A stretch of 64,000 nucleotides of DNA from Longispora fulva (GTDB taxonomy: Bacteria > Actinomycetota > Actinomycetes > Mycobacteriales > Micromonosporaceae): contig NZ_JADOUF010000001.1 of assembly GCF_015751905.1 (NCBI RefSeq), positions 5,704,001 through 5,768,000 on the forward strand. The letters are read 5' to 3'. The translations under genes and the position numbers were made by a program. Shown here piece by piece: positions 44,817 to 53,205 of the stretch (the first letter of the stretch is position 1; every line of letters begins with the position of its first letter). Under the pieces are notes generated by a model. It saw nothing but the letters and a program-made list of their open reading frames with translations. It had not been told where the DNA came from and ran no database searches.

Positions 44817-46052
44817 TCAGCGCCAGCCCACGTCGATCCGGGCCCCGGCCCAGTCGAAGAAGTGCACTCTGTCCATGTGCACCCCGATCCCCATCGGCGC
44901 CCCCGGCTGCAGGTCCGGCGCGGCCCCCAACCGGACGGCCAGTTCGGCCCGCCGCCGGGTGTGCCGGCCCTCCGGCGTCGTGGCGACCGTCTGCACGTCG
45001 GGCCGCTTCCGGAACCGGGCGAGGAATCCGCGGTCCAGCTTCGGCGCGGTGACCGGACCGGTCGGGTCGTCGATGACGACGGCGAAGGCGCCGATGTCCA
45101 GGTACGCCAGCGACTCGTGGCCGTGGTGCTCGACGTAGCGGACCCGGCCGCGTAGTTCGTGGCCGCCGGCGACCAGGGCCTCGGCGCGCAGGCCGACGAC
45201 GATCCGCTCGCCGTGGTAGTGCGCGAGCGCCCGGGCGCGCAGGTCGTCCCATGGCACGTTGAGCTCCTGCTCGCCGATGCGGAGGGCGACCCGGCTGCCG
45301 TCGTACACGTGCACGACGGCCTCGAGCAGGTTGATCTTCGGGGTGCCGAGGAGGGCTGCGACGTACATGGTGGCGGGGCGGCCGTACACCTCTGCCGGGG
45401 TTCCGACGTCCTGGAGCACCCCGCGCCGCATGATCGCGATCCGGTCCGCGACGGTCAGGGCCTCGGCCTGGTCGTGGGTGACGTACACCGTCGTCGCGCC
45501 GAGGTCGCGGACCATCGAGGAGATCTCGGCCCGCAGCTCGGCGCGGAGTCCACTGTCGAGGCTGGACAGCGGCTCGTCCATCAGGAAGAGCCGGGGCCGC
45601 CGGACGATGGCCCGGCCCATCGCGACCCGCTGCCGCTGGCCGCCGGACAGCTGGCTCGGCTTGCGGTTGAGCAGCTCGCCGATGCCGAGGGCCGCGGCGA
45701 CGTCTGCGACCCGTTCGCTCTGCTCCTCGACGGAGACCCCGGCGAGGCGGAGCGGGAAGGCGATGTTGCCGGCGACCGTCAGCTGCGGGTACAGGGCGTA
45801 GTCCTGGAAGACCATCGCCACGTGCCGGTCCCTGGGCGGGATGTCCAGCGCGGGCTCGCCGTCGAGCAGGAGTTGGCCCGTGGTGGGGTCCTCCAGCCCG
45901 GCGATGATCCGCAACAGGGTGGACTTGCCGCACCCGGACGGACCGAGCAGCACCATGACCTCGCCGTCCCGGACATCGAGACTCACGTTGTCGACAGCTA
46001 CGGTGCCGTCCGGAAAGGCTTTGGTGATCTTCTGGAGGCCAACCGTGGACAT
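44817..46052 (-). CDS. ABC transporter ATP-binding protein, MsmK/UgpC-like (orphan)
   Basis: A 411-aa ATPase of the carbohydrate-importer class. Walker A GPSGCGKST, Q-loop VFQDYALYP, signature LSGGQRQRVAMGRA, Walker B LFLMDEPLSSLDS, H-loop VTHDQ; then a regulatory C-terminal half of about 170 residues with TOBE/OB-like strands. No permease or binding-protein gene is adjacent, which fits the shared ATPases (MsiK/MsmK) that energise several sugar importers. The length is greater than MsiK (about 370-380), with an Arg-rich insert near residue 355. Confidence 0.88.
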   Translation of the reverse strand: MSTVGLQKITKAFPDGTVAVDNVSLDVRDGEVMVLLGPSGCGKSTLLRIIAGLEDPTTGQLLLDGEPALDIPPRDRHVAMVFQDYALYPQLTVAGNIAFPLRLAGVSVEEQSERVADVAAALGIGELLNRKPSQLSGGQRQRVAMGRAIVRRPRLFLMDEPLSSLDSGLRAELRAEISSMVRDLGATTVYVTHDQAEALTVADRIAIMRRGVLQDVGTPAEVYGRPATMYVAALLGTPKINLLEAVVHVYDGSRVALRIGEQELNVPWDDLRARALAHYHGERIVVGLRAEALVAGGHELRGRVRYVEHHGHESLAYLDIGAFAVVIDDPTGPVTAPKLDRGFLARFRKRPDVQTVATTPEGRHTRRRAELAVRLGAAPDLQPGAPMGIGVHMDRVHFFDWAGARIDVGWR

Positions 46053-46101
46053 CCCGACACTGTGCGACCGGACGTAGACCGTGGGCTATCCCCCGATTAG
46101 C

Positions 46102-47451
46102 TCAACATTCAATGACGTTGACGGCGAGCCCGCCGCGGGCGGTCTCTTTGTACTTAACCTTCATATCCGCCCCCGTTTCCCGCATGGTCTTGATGACCTT
46201 GTCGAGGGAGACGAAATGGTCCCCGTCGCCGCGGAGTGCGAGCCGCGCGGCGGTGATGGCCTTGATGGACGCCACGGCGTTGCGTTCGATGCACGGGATC
46301 TGCACCAGGCCGCCGATCGGGTCGCAGGTCAGGCCCAGGTTGTGCTCCATAGCGATCTCCGCGGCGTTCTCGACCTGGTCAGGGGTGCCGCCGAGGACCT
46401 CGGCGAGCCCGGCCGCCGCCATCGAGCACGCCGACCCGACCTCGCCCTGGCAGCCGACCTCGGCCCCGGAGATCGACGCGTTCTCCTTGAACAGGACACC
46501 GACCGCAGCGGCGGTGAGGAGGAATTTTACAATTCCATCATCTGTCGCGCCGGGCACGAAACGCCAGTAATAGTGCATGACCGCCGGGACGATGCCGGCC
46601 GCGCCATTCGTCGGCGCGGTCACGACCCGGCCACCGGCGGCGTTCTCCTCATTGACGGCCAACGCGAACAGCGTCACCCAGTCCATCACCCGCAGTGGAT
46701 CGGTGACGAAATGCTCTGACTCCATCTGCCGCTTGAGCTCCATCGCCCGGCGGCGGACCTTCAGGCCGCCCGGCAGGACGCCCTCGGTCGACACCCCGGT
46801 CTGCACGCAGTCGCGCATCACCTGCCAGATGTGCAGCAACCCGGCCCGGATGTCGGCCTCCGACCGCCAGGACAGCTCGTTGGCCATCATGATCTCGGAG
46901 ATCGACTTGCCGGACTCCTTGGTCATCCGCAGCAGCTCGTCGCCCGTCCTGAACGGGAACGCGACCGGGGTCTCATCCTCCTTGATCTGCCCGGTGTGCT
47001 CGTCGATGACGAACCCGCCACCCACCGAGTAGTACGTCTTGGACCGCAGCACATGACCGGCGGCGTCGATCGCGGTGAACCGCATCCCGTTCGGGTGCAA
47101 CGGCAATGACTTGCGGCGGTGCAACGTCAGCTCGAACTTCGCCGGGTGCACGCCGAGGATGTCGACCACCCCGGCCGCCCGGATCTCGGCGACCCGCGCG
47201 TCGGCCGTGGCGGTGTCCACCGTCTCCGGGGCCTCACCGACCAGGCCCAACAGCACAGCCTTGTCGCTGCCGTGCCCGTGGCCGGTGGCCCCGAGCGAGC
47301 CGAACAGCTGCGCGTCGATCGTGGCCACGTCAGCGAGGAGCGCGTCGGCCTTCAGACCGCCGACGAATGTCCGGGCAGCCCGCATCGGCCCGACGGTATG
47401 CGAACTCGACGGACCGATACCGACCTTGAACAGGTCAAAGACACTGATCAT
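46102..47451 (-). CDS. sdaA: L-serine ammonia-lyase (iron-sulphur type)
   Basis: A 449-aa single-chain L-serine dehydratase turning L-serine into pyruvate and ammonia. The N-terminal beta part begins [20 protein letters not shown]; the C-terminal alpha part has [40 protein letters not shown] and [14 protein letters not shown], with the cluster cysteines. The last residue is Cys (VIEC), the tail cysteine that in studied bacterial enzymes caps the [4Fe-4S] cluster until substrate binds. It lies downstream of a 2-hydroxyacid dehydrogenase on the same strand. Confidence 0.95.
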   Translation of the reverse strand: MISVFDLFKVGIGPSSSHTVGPMRAARTFVGGLKADALLADVATIDAQLFGSLGATGHGHGSDKAVLLGLVGEAPETVDTATADARVAEIRAAGVVDILGVHPAKFELTLHRRKSLPLHPNGMRFTAIDAAGHVLRSKTYYSVGGGFVIDEHTGQIKEDETPVAFPFRTGDELLRMTKESGKSISEIMMANELSWRSEADIRAGLLHIWQVMRDCVQTGVSTEGVLPGGLKVRRRAMELKRQMESEHFVTDPLRVMDWVTLFALAVNEENAAGGRVVTAPTNGAAGIVPAVMHYYWRFVPGATDDGIVKFLLTAAAVGVLFKENASISGAEVGCQGEVGSACSMAAAGLAEVLGGTPDQVENAAEIAMEHNLGLTCDPIGGLVQIPCIERNAVASIKAITAARLALRGDGDHFVSLDKVIKTMRETGADMKVKYKETARGGLAVNVIEC

Positions 47452-47540
47452 TGCTGTTCCTCACGCTGCCGCTGGCGCCGTTGCCAACCGCGTCGAGCGT
47501 AGCCGCCGCCCGGGGTGTCACCTCAAAAGTAACGCCCAGA

Positions 47541-48437
47541 TCACGTCGGCCAGACGATGTTGATCAGGGGCTCGCCGGCCTCGTACCTGCGAATCTGCTC
47601 TTCGATCAGTTTCCGCCCCCGTGGGTAGAAGGCGGTCGTCAGGCCACCCACGTGCGGACTGATCAGGACATTGGGGGCGGACCACAGCGGGTGGTCGGCC
47701 GGCAGCGGCTCCGGGTCGGTCACGTCGAGCGCGGCGCGCAGCCGGCCGGAGGTCAGCTCGGCGACCAGCGCGTCGGTGTCCACGACCGGGCCCCTGGCCA
47801 CGTTGACCAGCAGCGCGCCGTCCTTCATCGCCGCGAGGAAGTCGGCCCCGACCAGGCCCCGGGTCTCCTCGGTGAGCGGGGTGATCAGGATGACGACGTC
47901 CGCGTCGGGCAGCAGCTTCACGACGTCGGAGATCGGGTGCACGCCGTCCCGGGCGGACCTGGCCACCCGGGTCACGGACACCTCGAACCCGGCGAGCCGG
48001 CGCTCGATGGCCTCGCCGATCGAGCCGTAGCCGACGATCAGCACATTCGCGTCCGCGAGGGACGGGCGCTCGTCGCGGACCCAGAGGCCCTGGTCGGCGG
48101 CCCGGACGTACCCGGCGACGTTGCGCTGGGCCGCGAGCGTGAGGGTGAGGGCCAGCTCGGCGGTGGACGCGTCGTGCACGCCGCGCGCGTTGGCCAGCAG
48201 CAGGCCGGGGCGCATCAGGTGCATCGCGTGCTCGTAGCCGGCGGTCAGCAGCTGCACGACCCGCAGGGCCGGCATGTCCACGATCGGCTGGTGGTACTTC
48301 TTGTCGAACGTGTACGGCGGCACGAAGAACTCAACATCGTCGAGCACGCTGGGTAGGGGGGTGGAGCCGTCCCACACCTCGACATCGAGGTCGGACAGCC
48401 GGTCAGCGGACTCCGCGAAAGGGATCAGATAGCGCAC
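47541..48437 (-). CDS. D-isomer-specific 2-hydroxyacid dehydrogenase
   Basis: About 298 aa, NAD(P)-dependent. Nucleotide-binding motif VGYGSIG; catalytic residues Arg in NVARGPVVD, Glu in DVTDPEPLPADHPLW and His in ISPHVGG. Shorter than phosphoglycerate dehydrogenase (no ACT domain), so the substrate is a small 2-hydroxy acid such as glyoxylate or hydroxypyruvate reductase type. The GTG at 48437 is used; the longer frame lies over the divergent DUF202 gene. It is followed by sdaA after 89 bp. Confidence 0.9.
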   Translation of the reverse strand: MRYLIPFAESADRLSDLDVEVWDGSTPLPSVLDDVEFFVPPYTFDKKYHQPIVDMPALRVVQLLTAGYEHAMHLMRPGLLLANARGVHDASTAELALTLTLAAQRNVAGYVRAADQGLWVRDERPSLADANVLIVGYGSIGEAIERRLAGFEVSVTRVARSARDGVHPISDVVKLLPDADVVILITPLTEETRGLVGADFLAAMKDGALLVNVARGPVVDTDALVAELTSGRLRAALDVTDPEPLPADHPLWSAPNVLISPHVGGLTTAFYPRGRKLIEEQIRRYEAGEPLINIVWPT

Positions 48438-48452
48438 AGCGATAATTGTGCT

Positions 48453-48842
48453 GTGTTCCGCGAGATCCGACAGTGGTTCGATCCCCATGAGGTGCGTGAG
48501 ACGGGCGACACTCCCGACTACCGCTTCTCCCTCGCCAACGAGCGCACGTTCCTCGCCTGGCTCCGTACGGCACTGGCCCTGGTGGGCGGTGGGCTCGCAG
48601 CGGCCCAGTTCGTCACCACGCCAGCGGCCCCCTATGTCCGGACCGTGGTCGCCGTGGTGCTGCTCCTGTTGGGTGGCGGGTGCGCGCTGCGGGCCGTGGA
48701 CCACTGGATCCGGTGCGAGCGCGCGATGCGTACCGGTAAGGATCTTCCGCCGCAGCGGTTCCCCGCCGTGCTGGCCCTGTCCCTGGGGATCGGGGCTGCG
48801 GGCCTGATCGTGCTGGTCATCGCCGGGGGGTTCAGCCGGTGA
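48453..48842 (+). CDS. DUF202 (YidH-like) membrane protein
   Basis: A 129-aa protein with the DUF202 opening RFSLANERTFLAWLRTALALV, then two further membrane helices. The family is of unknown role. Start GTG at 48453, 16 bp from the divergent dehydrogenase start. Its end overlaps a second DUF202 gene by 4 nt. Confidence 0.87.
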   Translation: MFREIRQWFDPHEVRETGDTPDYRFSLANERTFLAWLRTALALVGGGLAAAQFVTTPAAPYVRTVVAVVLLLLGGGCALRAVDHWIRCERAMRTGKDLPPQRFPAVLALSLGIGAAGLIVLVIAGGFSR

Positions 48843-49132
48843 GGCTCCTGGCCCCCGACGGCGGGCTCCAGCCGGAGCGCACCCGGCTGGCGTGGCGGCG
48901 CACCGTGTTGTCCTCTGCCGTGGTGACGCTGCTCGCGGCCCGGCTGTGCGCACACGAGCCGCTGCTGCTGGCCGGGGTGGTGATCGCGTGGCTCGTGCTG
49001 CTGCGGGCCGGGTTCTGGCGGGTGGCGGCGATGGGCGTGCCGCACCCGACCCGTTTGCTGTTGCCGACCGCCCTGCTGGCCGCCAGCACGGTGTTCGCGC
49101 TCGCGATGCTGGGCCTTTTAACCCTTTTTTAG
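48839..49132 (+). CDS. DUF202 membrane protein, second of a tandem pair
   Basis: A 97-aa protein with the shortened DUF202 motif LQPERTRLAWRRTVLSS and three helices. GTG start overlapping the upstream stop (GTGA). The two proteins may form a hetero-oligomer. A small AT-rich hairpin runs over its stop codon. Confidence 0.82.
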   Translation: MRLLAPDGGLQPERTRLAWRRTVLSSAVVTLLAARLCAHEPLLLAGVVIAWLVLLRAGFWRVAAMGVPHPTRLLLPTALLAASTVFALAMLGLLTLF

Positions 49133-49138
49133 GGGTTA
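49119..49138. terminator. AT-rich hairpin at the DUF202 stop
   Basis: TAACCC and GGGTTA arms with an 8-nt loop holding a run of six T, lying across the stop codon between convergent genes. The AT-richness is exceptional for this region, but the stem is short. Confidence 0.35.
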
Positions 49139-49191
49139 CGAGTGGGGCCCGACCCGGCGCGCGTCGGCGGCACCGGGCCGGCCCGCGAGGC

Positions 49192-50355
49192 TCAGGCGAA
49201 GGCCGACAACCCGGTCAACTTCTGCCCGATCACCAGCTGGTGCACCTCCGAGGTGCCCTCGTACGTCAGCACACTCTCCAGGTTGTTCGCGTGCCGCATG
49301 ATCGGGTACTCCCCCGAGATCCCGTTCGCGCCCAGCAGCGTCCGGCAGGTCCGGGCGATCTTCAGCGCCTCGCGCACGTTGTTCAGCTTGCCCACGCTGA
49401 CCTGCTCCGGCTGCAGGGTGCCGGCGTCGGCGAGCCGGCCCAGGTGCAGGGCCAGCAGGTAGCCCTTCTGCAGCTCCAGGGCCATGTCGGCGAGCTTCGC
49501 CTGGGTGAGCTGGAACCCGGCGAGCGGCCGGCCGAACTGCTCCCGGGTCCCGACATACCGGATCGCCGTGTCCAGACAGTCCCGGGCAGCGCCGAGCGCC
49601 CCCCACACGATCCCGTACCGGGCCTCCGTCAGGCAGGACAGCGGGGCCTTGAGACCGCGCGCGCCGGGCAGCTGCGCTGAGGCGGGCAGCCGGACGTTGT
49701 CGAAGACCAGCTCGCCGGTCGCCGAGGCGCGCAGCGACATCTTGTGGTGGATCTCGTTGACCGTGACGCCCGGTTCGGCCAGCGGCACCACGAACCCGGT
49801 GATGCCCTCCTCGATCCGGGCCCAGACCACGGCCAGCTCGCCGACCGGCGCGTTCGTGATCCACATCTTGGTTCCCGACAGCAGCCAGTCGTCGCCGTCC
49901 CGCACCGCCCGGGTGGTCATGCCCGCCGGGTCGGAGCCGTGGTCGGGCTCGGTCAGGCCGAAGCACCCGATCGCCTCGCCGGCCGCCATCCGGGGCAGCC
50001 ACTGCTGCTTCTGCTCCTCCGAGCCGTACTTCCAGATCGCGAACATCGCCAGCGAACCCTGGACGCTGACCAGGCTGCGCACGCCGGAGTCGCCGGCCTC
50101 CAGTTCCAGGCACGACAGGCCGTACGCGACGGCGGACACGCCCGCGCAGCCGTAGCCGGTCAGGTGCGCGCCGAGCAGGCCGAGTTTGCCCAGCTCACGA
50201 GCCAGCTCCCGGACCGGTGCCCGCCCGTTCTCGTACCATTCGGCCACATGCGGGCGGACCTGGTCGTCGACCAGCCGGCGCACGCTGTCGGCGAACGCGC
50301 GCTCCTCGGCGGACAACAGCGACTCGAGGGCGAGCAGCCCGATGGCGTCAGTCAT
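49192..50355 (-). CDS. Acyl-CoA dehydrogenase, glutaryl-CoA dehydrogenase-like
   Basis: A 387-aa FAD enzyme of the acyl-CoA dehydrogenase family. FAD/substrate segments CFGLTEPDHGSDP and WITNAPVGELAVVWAR, helix GTREQFGRPLAGFQLTQAKLA, and the catalytic Glu in LTYEGTSEVH. The EPDHGSDP and YEGTSEVH forms and the short N-terminus are those of the glutaryl-CoA dehydrogenase branch (oxidative decarboxylation to crotonyl-CoA), though other acyl chains are possible. It is monocistronic. Confidence 0.92.
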   Translation of the reverse strand: MTDAIGLLALESLLSAEERAFADSVRRLVDDQVRPHVAEWYENGRAPVRELARELGKLGLLGAHLTGYGCAGVSAVAYGLSCLELEAGDSGVRSLVSVQGSLAMFAIWKYGSEEQKQQWLPRMAAGEAIGCFGLTEPDHGSDPAGMTTRAVRDGDDWLLSGTKMWITNAPVGELAVVWARIEEGITGFVVPLAEPGVTVNEIHHKMSLRASATGELVFDNVRLPASAQLPGARGLKAPLSCLTEARYGIVWGALGAARDCLDTAIRYVGTREQFGRPLAGFQLTQAKLADMALELQKGYLLALHLGRLADAGTLQPEQVSVGKLNNVREALKIARTCRTLLGANGISGEYPIMRHANNLESVLTYEGTSEVHQLVIGQKLTGLSAFA

Positions 50356-50397
50356 GAGGTCACCGTATCGGCTGACCGTCGGGCATCATTGGCCACT

Positions 50398-51081
50398 ATG
50401 AGCACCAGTCCGGACGGCCTCGGCCGTACCCCCGCCGAGCTGCCCGAATTTCACCTGCCGGAACCGGCCGCGACCATCGGTGCACCCACCGTCGCGGCCG
50501 GGCCCCCGACCCCCGCCCAGATCCCGCCGCGCACCACCGCGCTCCTCGGCGCCCTCGGCATCGCGCTGGTCACCGCCGGCACCCTGCTGCCCAATCTCGC
50601 CGTCGAGCTCGACGGCAAGGAGATGAGCCACGGCCTCGCCTCCGGCCTGGGCAGCCTGATCGGGATGCTGTCGCGGAGCGCGCTGTCCGACGGCTTCATC
50701 TACGGGCTCGGCGTGTTCGCGCTGATCGGCCTGCTGGTCGCGGCCGTGGCCAGCACGGGGCGGGTGAACACGACCGTCCGGCTCGCCGCCGCGGGCGTCG
50801 CCACGTATGTGCTCGGCTCGATGGTGACCCTCTACCTCAGCCTCGAACAGCAGCTGGGGCCGGGACAGGCCGAGTTCGACGACGTGGTGCGGCGCAACAC
50901 CTCGGCACCGGAGCTGGTGGCCAAGCCGGGTGCCTACTGCGCGGTCCTCGGCATCGTGCTGCTCGCCGCCGCCGTGGCCGTCACCGGCCCCCGGCCGGCG
51001 TTCCTCGCCAGGATCGGGCGGGTCACCGAGCCGGTGGAGCTGGAGGAGGACGGGCGCGACATCGAGGTCACGGTCGGCTAG
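50398..51081 (+). CDS. Membrane protein of unknown function
   Basis: A 227-aa protein: Pro-rich cytosolic N-terminus (about 1-45), four hydrophobic helices (for example TALLGALGIALVTAGTLL, GFIYGLGVFALIGLLVA) and an acidic tail (ELEEDGRDIEV). No family recognised. The ATG at 50398 is right after the divergent dehydrogenase promoter region. Its stop overlaps the convergent small gene by 4 bp. Confidence 0.7.
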   Translation: MSTSPDGLGRTPAELPEFHLPEPAATIGAPTVAAGPPTPAQIPPRTTALLGALGIALVTAGTLLPNLAVELDGKEMSHGLASGLGSLIGMLSRSALSDGFIYGLGVFALIGLLVAAVASTGRVNTTVRLAAAGVATYVLGSMVTLYLSLEQQLGPGQAEFDDVVRRNTSAPELVAKPGAYCAVLGIVLLAAAVAVTGPRPAFLARIGRVTEPVELEEDGRDIEVTVG

Positions 51082-51368
51082 AGCTCGAGCACCCGGGCGT
51101 GGATCGTCGTGCGCTGCTGGAGCGCGGCGCGCAGCGCCCGGTGCACCCCGTCCTCCAGGTAGAGCGCGTCCTGGAAGCGGACCACGTGCGGGAACAGGTC
51201 GCCGTAGAAGGTGGAATCGTCGGCCAGCAGCCGGTCAAGTCCCAGCTCGCGCTTCGTGGTGATGAGCTGGTCGAGCCGCACCGGGCGCGGCGGGATCTCG
51301 GCCCACTCCTTGAGGCTCAGACCGTGCTCCGGGTACGGCTTGCCGTCGCGGACCGCTTTGAAAATCAC
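51078..51368 (-). CDS. Small ParB-like conserved actinobacterial protein
   Basis: A 96-aa protein with VRLDQLITTKRELGLDRLL, a DSTFYGDLFPHVV segment and LYLEDGVHRALRAAL. The last resembles the GxHRxxA box of ParB/sulfiredoxin-like domains, so a ParB-type fold is proposed; the function is unknown. Start GTG at 51368 overlaps the stop of the aldose epimerase gene (GTGA), so the two are translated together. Confidence 0.7.
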   Translation of the reverse strand: MIFKAVRDGKPYPEHGLSLKEWAEIPPRPVRLDQLITTKRELGLDRLLADDSTFYGDLFPHVVRFQDALYLEDGVHRALRAALQQRTTIHARVLEL

Positions 51369-52270
51369 GTACTGAGACTATCGCTCGCCACGATCCCCCA
51401 CGTGCCGCGCCACTGCTCGCCGGGCTGCAGGGTGACGAGGTCCCGGCCGGACCGCAGCGCGTCGGGCGGGCAGGTCATCGGCTCGACCGCCACGGAGCGC
51501 CGGTGCCGGCCGTCGGGGAGCCCGTCCGCCGTGTACAGCTGCAGCCAGCGGAAGGACTGATCCGCCCACAGGGTGACAGACCTGCCGTCCGGGGCGGTCA
51601 GGGAACCGGTGATCCGGCCCCCCTCGTCGCGGACGGGCAGCCCGAAGGTGGTGTCCAGCCGGGTGTCGCCGAGCCGCCGGCCGGCCGTGTAGTCCCAGTC
51701 GGTGCCGTCGACCCTGGCCGCCCCGATCGGGAGAAGCCGGCCGTCGGTGAGCAGCCGGGACCGCATGCTCAGCCGCAGCACCACGTCGTCGATCGCGACC
51801 CCGTCGATCCGCAGGTAGGGGTGCGCGCCCAGCCCGAACGGCGCCGGACCCGGCCCGGTGTTCGTCGCGTGATGCTCGGCGCGCAGGCCGTCGGGGCCCA
51901 CCGACCATCGGGTCCGCAGCAGCAGCCGGAAGGGGTAGCCGGGCGAGGCCGGCAGCTCGTACTCCATTGTCACCGCGTCGTCGGCGACCTCCACCGCCCG
52001 CCACGCGACCCAGTTGACCAGGCCGTGGATGGCGTTGTGCCAGTCGGGCTCACTCAGCGGCAACTGCCGGGGCACGCCGGCGAACGTGTAGCGCCCGTCG
52101 CGCACCCGGTTGGGCCACGGTGCGAGCACCTGACCGGCGGCGAACGGGCAGAGCGCGTCCTCGGGATACCCGTCGACGAGGTCGACGCCACCGGCCGAGT
52201 AGGACCGCAGGCCACCACCGACCTCGGTCACCACTGCGCGCTGATCGCCGGCGGCGATGGACCACTCCAT
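51365..52270 (-). CDS. Aldose 1-epimerase family protein
   Basis: A 301-aa beta-sandwich enzyme of the galactose mutarotase family. Family segments: LAPWPNRVRDGRYTFAG, the catalytic-type His in NAIHGLVNW and FGLGAHPYLRI, and the late SVAVEPMT carrying the Glu that acts as general base. It interconverts sugar anomers; the exact sugar is unknown. ATG 52270 is used; the longer frame overlaps pdxH. It is followed by a coupled ParB-like gene. Confidence 0.9.
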   Translation of the reverse strand: MEWSIAAGDQRAVVTEVGGGLRSYSAGGVDLVDGYPEDALCPFAAGQVLAPWPNRVRDGRYTFAGVPRQLPLSEPDWHNAIHGLVNWVAWRAVEVADDAVTMEYELPASPGYPFRLLLRTRWSVGPDGLRAEHHATNTGPGPAPFGLGAHPYLRIDGVAIDDVVLRLSMRSRLLTDGRLLPIGAARVDGTDWDYTAGRRLGDTRLDTTFGLPVRDEGGRITGSLTAPDGRSVTLWADQSFRWLQLYTADGLPDGRHRRSVAVEPMTCPPDALRSGRDLVTLQPGEQWRGTWGIVASDSLST

Positions 52271-52320
52271 AGCTCGCGACCATAGCGCGCCGCGAGACCA
52301 GACAAAACCCCCAGGCGAAC

Positions 52321-52977
52321 TTATGGTGAAAGGCGCTCCACCAGCCAGCCGGCCGCGGAGTGCCGGAACCGCAGCCTGTCGTGCAGCCGGCTGCGCCGGC
52401 CCTGCCAGAACTCGACAGTCTGCGGCACCACCCGGAAACCTCCCCAGTGGTCGGGCGCCGGCACCTCCTCCGGCCACCGGTGCTCGGCGGCCTCCCACGC
52501 CGCCTCCAGGTCGGACCGCCCCGAGATGACCTCGGACTGCCGGCTGGCCCACGCGCCGAGCCGCGCGCCCCGGGGGCGGCTGGCGAAGTACTCCTCGGTC
52601 TCGGTGCGGGTGACCCGCTCCACCTCCCCGCACACCACGACCTGCCGGTGCAGCGCGTACCAGGGGAACACCAGGCTCGCGTACGGGTTGTCGATCAGCT
52701 CGCGGCCCTTGCGCGACTCGTAGTTGGTGAAGAAGACGAAGCCCCGGTCGTCCACGGACTTCAGCAGCACCGAACGCGCGGAGGGCCGGCCGTCGAGCGC
52801 CGCGGTGGCCAGCACCATCGCGTTGGGCTCCTCGACCCCGGTGCTCCGGGCGATGTCCAGCCACGCGGCGAACTGAGCCGGCCAGTCTTCTGCCAGGTCA
52901 GGCTCGTTCAACGGAAGATCGCCGTACTCCTGCCGCATCGCAGCCAGATTTGCCGCAGTGTCACCTATCACCCGCAT
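52321..52977 (-). CDS. pdxH: Pyridoxamine 5'-phosphate oxidase
   Basis: A 218-aa FMN flavoprotein producing pyridoxal 5'-phosphate. Diagnostic segments: DGRPSARSVLLKSVDDRGFVF and FFTNYESRKGREL (FMN binding), PWYALHRQVVVCGEVER, the SRPRGARLGAWASRQSE block, and the C-terminal QGRRSRLHDRLRF. Length is normal. It is divergent from the citrate synthase gene with 228 bp between, in which I see no further gene. Confidence 0.95.
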   Translation of the reverse strand: MRVIGDTAANLAAMRQEYGDLPLNEPDLAEDWPAQFAAWLDIARSTGVEEPNAMVLATAALDGRPSARSVLLKSVDDRGFVFFTNYESRKGRELIDNPYASLVFPWYALHRQVVVCGEVERVTRTETEEYFASRPRGARLGAWASRQSEVISGRSDLEAAWEAAEHRWPEEVPAPDHWGGFRVVPQTVEFWQGRRSRLHDRLRFRHSAAGWLVERLSP

Positions 52978-53205
52978 ATCCTGTCAGGGGACCAGCCCAT
53001 TGGCTGAAAAAGTGAGGCACTCGCCACATCCCGGAGTGGTTTTCCCCCACAACCCCCTTCGAGGGGTCAAGATGTCGCGCAAGGCACTACTGATGGTCGC
53101 GGCCCGCCACACCGGCGGTCCGGGCCACCGGGCGCACGGTCTCGGGCCGGAGGCGCGCGTCCCGGACATCCGTCATCTTTGGCGTACGGATCCTGGGAGT
53201 ACTAA

